DNA from: Cepaea nemoralis
Lineage: Eukaryota; Mollusca; Gastropoda; Stylommatophora; Helicidae
Assembly: GCA_014155875.1 (NCBI GenBank)
Contig: JACEFZ010011455.1
Location: forward strand, 1,014,501-1,078,500
DNA: 64,000 nt
Direction of reading: 5' to 3'
Shown: positions 1 to 9,355 of the stretch, piece by piece
Layout: every line of letters begins with the position of its first letter
Position numbering within the stretch: the stretch's first letter is position 1
Notes under the pieces: model-generated
Databases searched by the model: none
Seen by the model: the letters and a program-made list of their open reading frames with translations, nothing else
Told to the model about the DNA's origin: nothing
Made by a program: the position numbers and the translations under genes

Positions 1-1
1 G

Positions 2-1732
2 CGTAAATGTTTCCTCTGTAAGGCGTATGGACATTATCGCCATGATTGTAAAGGTAGGCAAATGACCAACAAAGCAAATGCCGCCTTATTTGATAGTTCA
101 TCATCAGATGAAGAACAATCAGAGAAACATCCTGTGAACTCAGCACAGGCTTTTGATATGTTTAACGCAAATAAATGTACTGTTTGTAATACCTTTTATG
201 AAGATGGCATTTTAACATGCGGCCACTCCATTCCTATTGCCAATGAAGAAGCTAATTTGGTAGTAGATTCCAAAGGCAGAATAAACATCCATCACGGATA
301 TGTGAATGGCAAGTCTGCTACAGTCCTTCGGGACACGGGAAGTTCACTTATTGGACTAAAGAGAACGTTCATAATGCCTACAGACTATACAGGCAGGCAC
401 GTAACATGCAGAACATTCTCTGGCAATATTGAAAAGTACCCACTAGCATGGGCATATATTCAAACACCTTTCCTCACTGGGAAAGTAAAATGCGCTGCAT
501 TAACAAACCCGGTGTGTGATATTATAATTGGAAATTTACCAGAGGTGAATGATATGCCTCATGACATAACATCTCTTTGCATTGATGATATCATAACAAC
601 ATCACCATCAAATGTCATCATTGATAATGTTGTACCACCTAATGAATGTATGGTAGCTAATGTAGCACTAAGATCTCATGACATCATTGATAACACTGTT
701 TCATCACCATCTGATATCATTGAATGTGTGAACGCAGTAACTAGATCTACTGCTAGAGTGCAAGATGAAATTAATCAACCTGAGGCTATACAAATGCTTA
801 GCCCAGTATCACTACCTCCTAAAACCATGAAGGAGACTTTTGTAACAGCTCAAAAGGCTGATCCTTCATTGTCGAAATATTTTAATCTGATCGGCCAAAA
901 GCCAAAGGTAACCAAAAATGCAAGATGGCATTTTGCTTTGAAAAATTGTATCCTCACCAGGTATTATACCAGAGGTGACAGCACAACAGAGCAAACTGTT
1001 TTGCCAACTGATTATCGTAAGCAAGCCTTACATCTTGCCCATGATATACCTCTTGCAGGGCATATGGCATACGCTAAGACCAGATCAAGATTATTAACAC
1101 AGTTTCATTGGCCCAAATTCTGCAATGACATTAAGCAATATTGCAGAAGTTGTGACATCTGCCAAAAACTTGTAAAGAAAGGTAAACACCCACAGGCAAA
1201 GTTACAAATTACTGACTTAGCCAGTCGACCTTTTGAGAAAATATCTGTCGACATAGTGGGCCCTCTTAATCAGATAACAACTAGAGGGAATAAATATATT
1301 CTAACCATCATTGATCAATGTAGCCGCTGGCCGGAAGCAATTCCGCTAAAGAACATAACTGCCAATGATATAATGGAAGTTTTCTTCCATATATTTTCAC
1401 GGATAGGATTTCCAGACACTATCTAATCAGATAGGGGAACTCAGTTTATCGCCGCATCTACTCAAGCTTTCACCAAAATGTTAGGAGTGAAGCAATGTTT
1501 CAATTCCCCGTACCATCCTCACTCGAGTGGGATAATAGAAAAATTTAACGGCGATTTAAAGCACATGCTTGCTAAAGTCACGCAAGAGCATCCCAATAAC
1601 TGGGACGTATATTTACCTGCTATTCTCTTTGCTTATCGCGAGGTGCCACATTCTAGTACAGGTTTCTCTCCTTTTGAACTTATCTATGGTGCCAAACCAC
1701 GTGGCCCATTAAGTATTATCATCAAATGTTAA
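2..1732 (+). pseudogene. Gag nucleocapsid end, aspartic protease and integrase core (one in-frame stop)
   Basis: The frame is open from the window edge. A perfect CX2CX4HX4C zinc knuckle (CFLC...GHYRHDC) lies at 8-49, just before the first ATG at 62. The protease has LRDTGSS with catalytic Asp at 332. The integrase starts with an H-x-H...C-x2-C zinc module (HLAHDIPLAGH... CRSCDIC, about 1030-1160). Its core has the first catalytic Asp in ISVDIVGPL (about 1250), the second in SDRGTQF (after 1426) and the Glu in GIIEKFNGDLK (about 1540). A TAA at 1424-1426 interrupts the core directly before the second Asp, and the same frame resumes after it. The frame ends at 1732 because of a frameshift near 1705-1720. 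Polyprotein maturation and cDNA integration are the family functions. Confidence 0.88.
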
Positions 1733-3250
1733 CTGACTCCACTCCAGTACTTAAACCCATATCATCATACGTATACGTTACATCATTGCGTGAAAGAATC
1801 ATCAAATCTTGTATAATTGCAAAGGATGCACTAAAATTATCTGGTGCTACTTATAGACAATATGCTGACAAAGGTAACAGGACAATAACGTTGACACCTG
1901 GACAGGACGTTCTTCTTCTCCTACCTAGTGACAGACACTTATTGACTGATTCTTGGCAAGGACCATTTAAAGTGACAAGACAGATTTCACCTGTAGACTA
2001 TGAGATTCAAATAAAAGACAAACACAAAATATTCCACGTCAATATGCTAAGACCATATTACAACAGAGACAACGAACAAGACGATACAACAGCTTGTACA
2101 GTGATAATAGACCATGAAGATGACGAGGCTAGTGACGAAATTCCAACACCTGCATTAGACACGACAAACTGCTTGAAGGAAATTAAAATCAACCCAAAGT
2201 TAACTCAAGCAGAAACAGACAGTTGCAAACATCTCATACAACAGTACAACACCATCTTCTCCAACAACCCAGGACAAACAGAATTAGTACAACATCACAT
2301 CACACTCACGTCAAATACACCCATAAAATGCAGACCATACACCATTCCATTGCATTACAAAGAAAACTTACATCAGGAGATCATCAACTTAGAGAAAAAC
2401 AACATCATAAGACGATCCCAATCAGATTTCTCATCTCCAATGGTCATAGTACGCAAAAAGGACAACACGATAAGACTCTGTGTCGACTATAGGAAACTAA
2501 ATAAGATAACTCTTCTAGATCTGGAGCCAATGGCAAACTCTGAAGATCTACTGACAGAACTGACAGACGCTAGGTTCTTTACGAAGGTAGACATGACTAA
2601 AGGTTACTGGCAAATAGCGGTAGACGAACAGAGCAGACATCTGATAGCATTTGCCACACCTTGGGGACTGTACGAATGGTGCAAACTTCCATTTGGGCTT
2701 GTCAATGCCCCAGCGACATTCGTACGTATGACACGACTGTTACTAGTAGATATACCGAACATAATTTGTTATATAGACGACATTTGTGTTCACACAAAGA
2801 CGATGACAGACCACATAAAGACATTAGAACAGACATTTGAACGCATTAGACAGCACGGACTGACGGTAAAGCCTGCAAAAGTAGACATAGCCTATCAGGA
2901 AATATCCTTCTTGGGGTACAAAATATCCAATGGCTTTGTCACGACAGACGATAACATTGTGTCCAAGATACTAAAACTCTCACTTCCGACTACGAAAAAG
3001 CAAGTCAGAAGTTTGTTGGGACTTATAAATTATTATAGGCAGTTCATACCTGATTTTTCTGAACTGACCGAAGTATTTACTAACTTACTAACAAAAGATC
3101 AACCTGAGAAAATTGTAAACAATGAATGCCTAAAATTTGCATTCCAGAAAGTATTATCTTATTTTTCTGATAATAGCTTAAATAATCCCTATTCTAAAAT
3201 TGCCCAATTTACAAATCCCTTTCAGATTGCGCACAGACGCGAGCTCCGTG
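1706..3250 (+). pseudogene. Integrase C-terminal GPY/F module fused to reverse transcriptase
   Basis: The frame opens with the integrase C-terminal module: WQGPFKVTRQIS (about 1950-1990) is a GPY/F motif, followed by KIFHVNMLRPYY. About 200 nt of acidic linker separates it from RT. RT has a typical Ty3/gypsy start (PIKCRPYTIPLHYK, then SSPMVIVRKKD and LCVDYRKLN), a catalytic Asp in FTKVDMTKGYW, LPFGLVNAPATF, and the YIDD box at 2770-2781. FLGYKISNG and VRSLLGLINYYRQFIPDF complete the thumb and connection. Finding the GPY/F module upstream of RT in one frame is the direct evidence for INT-RT order. Upstream the frame shifts near 1710. Downstream it runs into nonsense near 3220, where RNase H continues one frame over. 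Confidence 0.88.
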
Positions 3251-3610
3251 GCGATTGGAGCAGTCTTGTTACAGGAGCATAATAACATCCTTCATCCTGT
3301 GTACTTTGTCTCCAGGAAATTAAAACCGAGAGAACGGGCTTGGTCAATACCTCAGTTGGAAGCCCTAGCTCTAGTGGTGGGTATAACTAAATTGTCCAGA
3401 TTCCTCCTAGGACGCCATTTTATTGTGGAGTCTGACAGTAGTCCATTGCGATTTATCAATTCAGGTGTACCTTCAAACCAAATGGTAGCGCGCTGGTCTC
3501 TTAAGCTCCAAGATTACAGCTTCGAGGTTCGACATATCCCAGGCAGAACCAACACGATTGCCGATCTTTTGTCCCGTTGTCCGACCGACCCAGTAAGCAC
3601 CAATGTCTGA
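3200..3610 (+). pseudogene. Retrotransposon RNase H domain
   Basis: LRTDASSVAIGAVLLQE gives the first catalytic Asp and the usual Ty3/gypsy RNase H opening. FVSRKLKPRERAWSIPQLEALALV carries the Glu, FIVESDSSPLRF the next Asp, and VRHIPGRTNTIADLLSR is the classic C-terminal RHxPGxxNxxAD motif. The domain joins the RT frame by a shift around 3215-3225. The predicted start is an artefact of that shift, not an initiation site. The stop at 3608-3610 ends pol; nothing env-like follows. Confidence 0.87.
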
Positions 3611-4949
3611 GTGCAGTGTGTAAAATACACTCAGATCAACATAGCCATCCATCAGTGAATATTTTTCTCATTCACGAAAGCTGTGTATGTCTACTATGTG
3701 ATGTGATAGGGTTTATTCCCAATATATATAGTTTGCTTATTTTACTATTAATGTAGTGATTGTCGTGTATAATTGTGTAGTGTGTGGTAGAAAGCGAACT
3801 TTATTAATTGTATATATTACGAAACAAGAACAGTGCCACATTCGCTCAAAACTTACCGTAAGCGAACTATCCAATTTAACAGTGGTATCTGCGTTTGGAA
3901 CATTCCAGTGATATTTTAAATCCGTGTGTGAAAGTGTGACCTGAACATTGACATCTACACCACTGCAGTCAATCGAAATCCAGAAGTTTTTCCAGTGAAA
4001 CAACCAACACATGAACGATCAGAACATTGTACATTCCGTAACTACATCAGACCGGAACAAGTGTGTTCTACAAAGTTTCAATATCAGCTGTTCGTGTGTA
4101 CTTCCGGATTAGTTAGAAATTTAGTTCAAAATTAGCAGACGACAAACAAAAGTTTAAAAAGCTATGACGATTCTAAAATCTTTAGGAATCAACAATTTTG
4201 AATACACGAATTGTGTATTAATATTTTTCATTTAGTGTAATCTTAGAATCATATCTTGATTAATTTATTCATACTATCGACATTTTTTCGCTAGTATGGA
4301 GAAACATCAAGCTATGACGCTGAGAAATAGAATAATTATTGTAAGATATTATATTTCATAAATTTTGAAGTTATTCCCCTTTCATTTAATTGTTATTACA
4401 TCATTACACCAAGGGCGATAAATTGAAATGTATACGATTATGTGTTGTATATAAATAACCATGTTGTTGCCAGATTGTTAACACACCAAGAAGCCATCTA
4501 CTGGGCATGGTAGAGTGTTACCGACATTGCAGACCAACACAAGAGCTCCTGGCCAAATGAGGTCAGGGTTTGAGCGTTGAATGCAACTTATATAAAGCCG
4601 TATTTCGGTCTTGCCAGATGGTTTTTGTTTCAAAAACCATATTATTACTTTTTCTTTAGAGGCTGCGAGGTAGTTGCTTGGGAAGCTGTTACTACCGATC
4701 TGACTGGGTCAATAATGCAATTAAGGTAATCAGCCATCGAGAGGATGAAACTTGACAAGTGTTAAAGGTTGAACACCACATGTCTTTAAATACAACTTCC
4801 ATTTCTTATGTGTTTCTATGCCAAGATGTGTATTCCTATGTATTTCTATACCAATGTATATAACAACAGAAGGGTCGACTCTGACAAGGTTAAAATATTA
4901 ACCCAGTATGTACATATAGTATACATGAAAGATGACATCTTTCATGAAG
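3611..4949. other. Non-coding interval between pol and the LTR
   Basis: AT-rich DNA with no ORF of recognisable product. It is probably the long 3' untranslated part of the retrotransposon. An insertion or an unrelated LTR downstream would give the same picture. Confidence 0.5.
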
Positions 4950-4965
4950 ATGCCCCGGGGGAGCA
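4950..4965 (+). promoter_or_regulatory. Probable polypurine tract
   Basis: A short G-rich run (CCCCGGGGGAGCA) directly precedes the TGTCAG start of the LTR, where the plus-strand primer of an LTR retrotransposon is expected. Its presence argues that the left flank of the LTR is internal element sequence rather than host DNA. Confidence 0.55.
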
Positions 4966-5486
4966 TGTCAGAGTCTAAAGTATTGCAGAGATGCAGTGAC
5001 ATCGTTACGCCCGCCAGGCGACTTAGTCCCCAGCCGGGATGCCGTAACTTCGTTACGCCCGCCAGGCGAGTATTAGTTACCTGCCTGCGAGGTTGCTGGC
5101 TGACGAGACGGCCAGCGGTCAGGCAAGGACAAGCAAGACGCACGCAGGCCTCGTGAAGCCACTTCAGGTGGGGAGGCACGTTGCGAGCAATAGACAGACA
5201 GCTCTGGGACGTGGACTCGACTGGACGTATGATGAGAGAAAGGCTTTGTGTAGTTTCTGTGCCTGAAAGTCGAGTGCTTGTACATCTTGAGAGATAGACT
5301 GTGAGCTGTACTGTGTCTGTAAGTGTATTGAAGTATAACTTATATATTGTAATGATCATCGTATTGCATTGTGATCTGTAAATAAATCCATTGAACGTTG
5401 TGTCGTTGAGTCTCAAGTCAAATCACGTTGTACTTGTACTGTCTCACATGTGTTAGGTATAACGATCCAGGTTTAAGACCCTGACA
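4966..5486 (+). repeat. Long terminal repeat (3' LTR)
   Basis: This 521-bp block begins TGTCAG and ends CTGACA, perfect 6-bp inverted termini. It contains a TATA-like stretch near 5334-5350 and an AATAAA at 5381-5386. Two 20-bp direct copies of a GC-rich element containing CGCCCGCCAGGCGA stand at 5002-5021 and 5050-5069, in the U3-like part. No matching target duplication flanks the block itself (GAGCA before, ACATT after), consistent with a 3' LTR of a longer element rather than a solo LTR. Confidence 0.65.
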
Positions 5487-6082
5487 ACATTCCCTTCCAA
5501 ACAACAATCTCCCTCCTCCACATCCCCTCCCAAACAACAATCTTCATCCTCCACATCCCCTCCCAAACAACAATCTTCATCCTCCACTTCCCCTCCCAAA
5601 CAACAATCTTCATCCTCCACATCCCCTCCGAAACAACAATCTCCATCCTCCACATCCCCTCCCAGACAACAATTTTCATCCTCTACATTCCCTTCCAAAC
5701 AAAAATCTTCATCCTCCACATTCCCTTCCAAACAACAATCTTCATCCTCCACATCCCCTCCCAAACAACAATCTTCATCCTCCACATTCCCTTCCAAACA
5801 ACAATCTCCCTCCTCCACATCCCCTCCCAAATAACAATCTTCATCCTCCACATCCCCTCCCAAACAACAATCTTCATCCTCCACATCCCCTTCAAAACAC
5901 AATCTTCATCTTCCACATTCCCTTCCAAACAACAATCTTCATCCTTTACATTCCCTCCCAAATAACAATCTCCCTCTTCCATATCCCCTCCCAAACATCA
6001 ACATCGTTCCTCCATACCACCTCTCAAATAATAACTTTCTCCCTCCACATCTTCCAAACAACAATCCGTCTCTTCCACATCA
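5487..6082. repeat. 33-bp minisatellite
   Basis: About 18 copies of a pyrimidine-rich unit resembling CTTCATCCTCCACATCCC followed by CTCCCAAACAACAAT. Because 33 is divisible by three, frames stay open, mainly on the minus strand (a VEDEDCCLGGD-type 11-residue repeat). The array begins immediately after the LTR end. Confidence 0.9.
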
Positions 6083-6235
6083 GCCACTGAGTGCCGTTTG
6101 GTCTACACAAATATTGGTCAAGCACCGATTGTGCCCTGCGGCGTGCAAACGCGACCTTAAATGTAACCGAATTCAGAGAAATGCCAAATACCACTTGAGT
6201 CAAAGAGTATAGAGATTCAGATTTGTGTGCGTGCG

Positions 6236-6240
6236 CTCGT

Positions 6241-6335
<95 letters not shown>

Positions 6336-6510
6336 TGTGTCTGAGTCCGTCTCTGTGTGTATGTGTACTGTTGTAACATTTTGTTTATTATAAAATGCTG
6401 AAAGTCTGTTGTGCCATTGTGAGTGTATTAGTTTGTGTATGTATGTACGTGTGTGTGTATGTGTGCGAGAGTGTGTGTATGTGTGTGTGTGGGTGTGCTT
6501 GTGTGTGGAG
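6236..6510. repeat. (GT)n/(GA)n microsatellites
   Basis: GT repeat at about 6239-6265, continuing into GA to about 6335, then a second GT-rich stretch at about 6425-6508. The minus-strand and plus-strand ORFs here are simple-sequence artefacts. Confidence 0.95.
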
Positions 6511-6522
6511 ACGGCCACTCAC

Positions 6523-6634
6523 TGTCTCTATGATGCTGTCCCCTTCCTTCGCGGTCTTGACCAGCAGAAGTTGGTAGTCTCTCTCGTCCGACTTCTGAAT
6601 TGACTCTAGCTTCCTCTGCAAGGTCAGCTTGTGT
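6523..6634 (-). CDS. Candidate host exon, unidentified protein
   Basis: On the minus strand a pyrimidine-rich tract ending CTGTCTGCAG is followed by 112 nt and then a donor GTGAGTGG. The frame that is open and protein-like reads HKLTLQRKLESIQKSDERDY and onward to EGDSIIET: charged and possibly coiled-coil. It enters with one nucleotide of a split codon and leaves at phase 0. The strand matches NPC1, but the peptide does not resemble NPC1. It could be an exon of another gene, a retrocopy, or chance. I do not recognise the product. Confidence 0.35.
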
Positions 6635-6639
6635 CTGCA

Positions 6640-7365
6640 GACAGAGAAAGATAGAGACAGATATAGGCAGACAAAGATACAGACCTAAGCTACCCGTGTG
6701 CACTGACAGATAGAGACACAGACGTAAGCTAACCTGTATACTCACAGATAGAGACACAGACCTAAGCTACACATGTACACTCACAGATAGAGACACAGAC
6801 CTAAGCTACACATGTACACTCACAGATAGAGACATAGACCTAAGATACATGTGTACACTCACAGATAGAGACATAGACCTAAGATACATGTGTACACTCA
6901 CAGATAGAGACACAGACCTAAGCTACACATGTACACGCACAGATAGAGACATAGACCTAAGATACATGTGTACACTCACAGATAGAGACACAGACCTAAC
7001 CTACCCTGTACACTCACAGATAGAGACACAGACCTAAGCTACACATGTACACGCACAGATAGAGACATAGACCTAAGATACACATGTACACTCACAGATA
7101 GAGACACAGACCTAAGCTACCCTGTACACTCACAGATAGAGACACAGACCTAAGCTACCCTGTACACTCACAGATAGAGACACAGACCTAAGCTACCCTG
7201 TACACTCACAGATAGAGACACAGACCTAAGCTACCCTGTACACTCACAGATAGAGACACAGACCTAAGCTACACATGTACACGCACAGATAGAGACATAG
7301 ACCTAAGATACATGTGTACACTCACAGATAGAGACATAGACCTAAGATACATGTGTACACTCGTT
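6640..7365. repeat. 37-39 bp minisatellite
   Basis: Repeats of ACAGATAGAGACACAGACCT followed by AAGCTACACATGTACACTC, with a shorter variant (CCCTGTACACTC) in the middle of the array. About 18-19 units. Confidence 0.9.
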
Positions 7366-8645
7366 CTGTTGTTTGTCCATCAAGAATGATGATGACCATT
7401 CATTTCATCCAGTGGGGTTGAAAGTATGGAGCCGTGAGTTCTAAGATGGCTGATAAGGCCTATTTTGGCTCGAAATGTTCTTTGACAATGTGGACAAAGA
7501 ATGCTTGACGTTTCTGGAGGAGGATTTTCTGCAACGATTTTTTTGTTCTGTCTTTTCTTCACAGCTCTTGCAGTCCTGGTTGCCTCACAAGTGACTGCAC
7601 CCTTGCGTAATGATGTACGCCACGAATTTCGGTCTCTGGCTGCAGTCTCCCAGGTGTCATGATTAATTCCAAAAGTATTCAGTGAGATTTTCAGTGTCTT
7701 TAAAGCGTTTCCTCTGGCCACCTTGAGAGCGTTTACCACAACGCAACTCGCCGTAAAAAATTCGTTTAGGGAGCCTTTGATCTGGCATGCGAGTCAAGTG
7801 ACCAGCCCAGCGAACCTGATTCTTCATTAGTAGAGTGTGGATACAGGGCATGGACGCTCTTTCTAGGACTTCAGTGTCTGGGATCTTGTCTTGCCATTTA
7901 ATCTTCAGTAACTTCCTAAGGCAGACTGTGTGGAAGTGGTTTAATTTCCTAGCATGTCGCTGATAAACAGTCCAGGTTTCACAAGCATATAGCAGTGTCG
8001 ATAATACAACTGCTTTGTAGACTTTCAGCTTTATTTGCAGGCTTATTCCATTTCTGTCCCATACATTCTTGTACAGTCTGCCAAAGGCCGCACTGGCCTT
8101 GGAGATTCTTGCATTCACTTCATCATCAATTGTGGCAGCTTGTGACACAGTGCACAGTGCTGCCAAGATAGGTGAATTTGTCCACAACACTTAGACTATG
8201 ACCATTCACTTTGATATTCGGCACAGTGTGATTATTCCCTGGAGCTGGCTGGTACATAACTACAGTTTTCTCCAAATTGCCAAAGTTGGCACAGGCATGT
8301 GAGAAAGCTGAAACATTATGTTGCATGTCCGCCTCTGAGTTGGCGTATAGAGCCCAATCATCAGCAAACAGGAGCTCTCTGACAGTGTCGCTGCCAATTT
8401 TGGTTTTAGCTTTCAGCCTTCTGAGATTGAATAACTTTCCATCCATGCGGTTGTTGATGTCTATTCCAATGTCGTTGTTCTCGAAGGCATTCGTCAACAC
8501 AGCTGAAAACATGAGGCTGAACAGTGTTGGTGCCAGGACACATCCTTGTTTCACTCAACTGGTGACAGGAAAGGGTTCAGACAGTTCACCATTTTCCTGT
8601 ACTCTTGCCTGCATGCCATCATGAAATAGCCGCACTATACCACAG
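7366..8645 (-). mobile_element. LINE-Z fragment (RT C-terminal half plus C2H2 finger), frameshifted
   Basis: Reading leftwards on the minus strand: VKQGCVLAPTLFSLMFSAVL (RT), LLFADDWALYANSEADMQ (the FADD box), FTYLGSTVH, then TLLYACETWTVYQRHARKLN, KIKWQDKIPDTEVL and WAGHLTRMPDQRLPKR. It ends with a perfect CX2CX12HX3H zinc finger (CPHCQRTF...HLRTH, about 7440-7500). There is a stop just upstream of VKQGCV, plus frameshifts near 8170 and 7690, so it is a dead 5'-truncated copy. Its left (3') end carries GTTTGTCCATCAAGAATGAT, shared with three other copies at 13732, 44290 and 60068. The exact LINE clade is unresolved. Confidence 0.85.
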
Positions 8646-8950
8646 TAATCATTCCTTGAGTGAAGGCTGGGTCAACACACACTAAACATGCCTTGAGTAA
8701 AGGCTGGGTCAACTCACACTAAACATTCCTTGAGTGAAGGCTGGGTCAACTCACACTAAACATTCCTTGAGTGAAGGCTGGGTCAACTCGCACTAAACAT
8801 TCCTTGAGTGAAGGCTGGGGAAGCTCACACCAAACATGCCTTGAGTGAAGGCTGGGTCAACCCACATTAAACATGCCTTTAGTGAAGGCTGGGTCAAGCC
8901 ACAGTAATCATTCCTTGAGTCAAGACAGTTTCAGCCCACAGTAACCATGC
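8646..8950. repeat. 37-bp minisatellite
   Basis: About eight units of CCTTGAGTGAAGGCTGGGTC followed by AACTCACACTAAACATT, decaying at the right end. Confidence 0.88.
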
Positions 8951-8959
8951 CGTGAGTCC

Positions 8960-9017
8960 ACATCAAACAGACAATGTTGTAATCTATTGTTGCCCAACTC
9001 AGCATCAAACAGAAAAT
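8960..9017. repeat. Outlying copies of the 42-bp satellite
   Basis: One full and one partial diverged monomer (ATCAAACAGACAATGTTGTA...) separated from the main array by about 340 bp of unrelated DNA. Confidence 0.75.
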
Positions 9018-9355
9018 GTTGTTTGCTTGCTTGCTTGTGTTCGCTGGCTGTGAACTCCAGCGTGACGTTCTGTATGTCGGATGAAGAAAATCTGTTGTCC
9101 ACCATCAGTGTGATGTCATACCGGACTGATGTTTGCGTGAGTATCCTTTGTCCCATGTCTGGCTTATTGGTGTGCAGCCTGGTGATTCCTCGCCGTGCAA
9201 GCAGATACTCTCCGACTTCGGAAGAATCAGCGATGCTACTACGTTAGCCAGGACCCCGAAGGGACCTGTTGCCCAGGACGCACGACTAGGACGTGTTAGT
9301 AGGTCTTGGCCAGTATAAAACCTGGCCCTGGTGTCTTGGAAACACCTCTGCGTCG
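9018..9355. other. Non-repetitive island inside the satellite
   Basis: About 340 bp with no repeat. A 76-nt stretch (about 9062-9137, plus) has AG before it and GTGAGT after it, and the minus strand reads a protein-like peptide (YDITLMVDNRFSSSDIQ). The two signals disagree on strand, so I make no gene call. Confidence 0.4.

Larger units (their letters stand above)
1..5486 (+). mobile_element. Ty3/gypsy-like LTR retrotransposon with Gmr1-type gene order (5' end outside window)
   Basis: Domains read in the order Gag zinc knuckle (8-49), aspartic protease (DTG at 332-340), integrase (about 1030-2070), reverse transcriptase (about 2270-3100) and RNase H (about 3215-3600). A purine/GC-rich tract and an LTR-like block follow at 4950-5486. 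Sequence-wise the RT and integrase are Ty3/gypsy-like, but integrase stands before RT, as in Ty1/copia. That combination defines the Gmr1 group of Ty3/gypsy elements. The coding region carries one in-frame stop and two frameshifts, so this copy is dead or misassembled. The 5' LTR, primer binding site and most of gag lie left of base 1. Assigning the LTR at 4966 to this element is an inference, because 1.3 kb of non-coding DNA separates it from RNase H. Confidence 0.85.

Noticed and set aside
4966..5486. Interpretation of the LTR as a solo LTR
   Set aside because: Flanking pentamers do not match, and a polypurine-like tract sits directly upstream, favouring a 3' LTR.
5453..5994. Cys/Asp-rich repeat protein (VEDEDCCLGGD)
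   Set aside because: A 33-bp minisatellite translated; alternative frames are equally open.
9040..9160. Possible exon in the satellite island (plus: AG/GTGAGT; minus: YDITLMVDNRFSSSDIQ peptide)
   Set aside because: Splice signals favour one strand and the protein-like reading the other; no family recognised.
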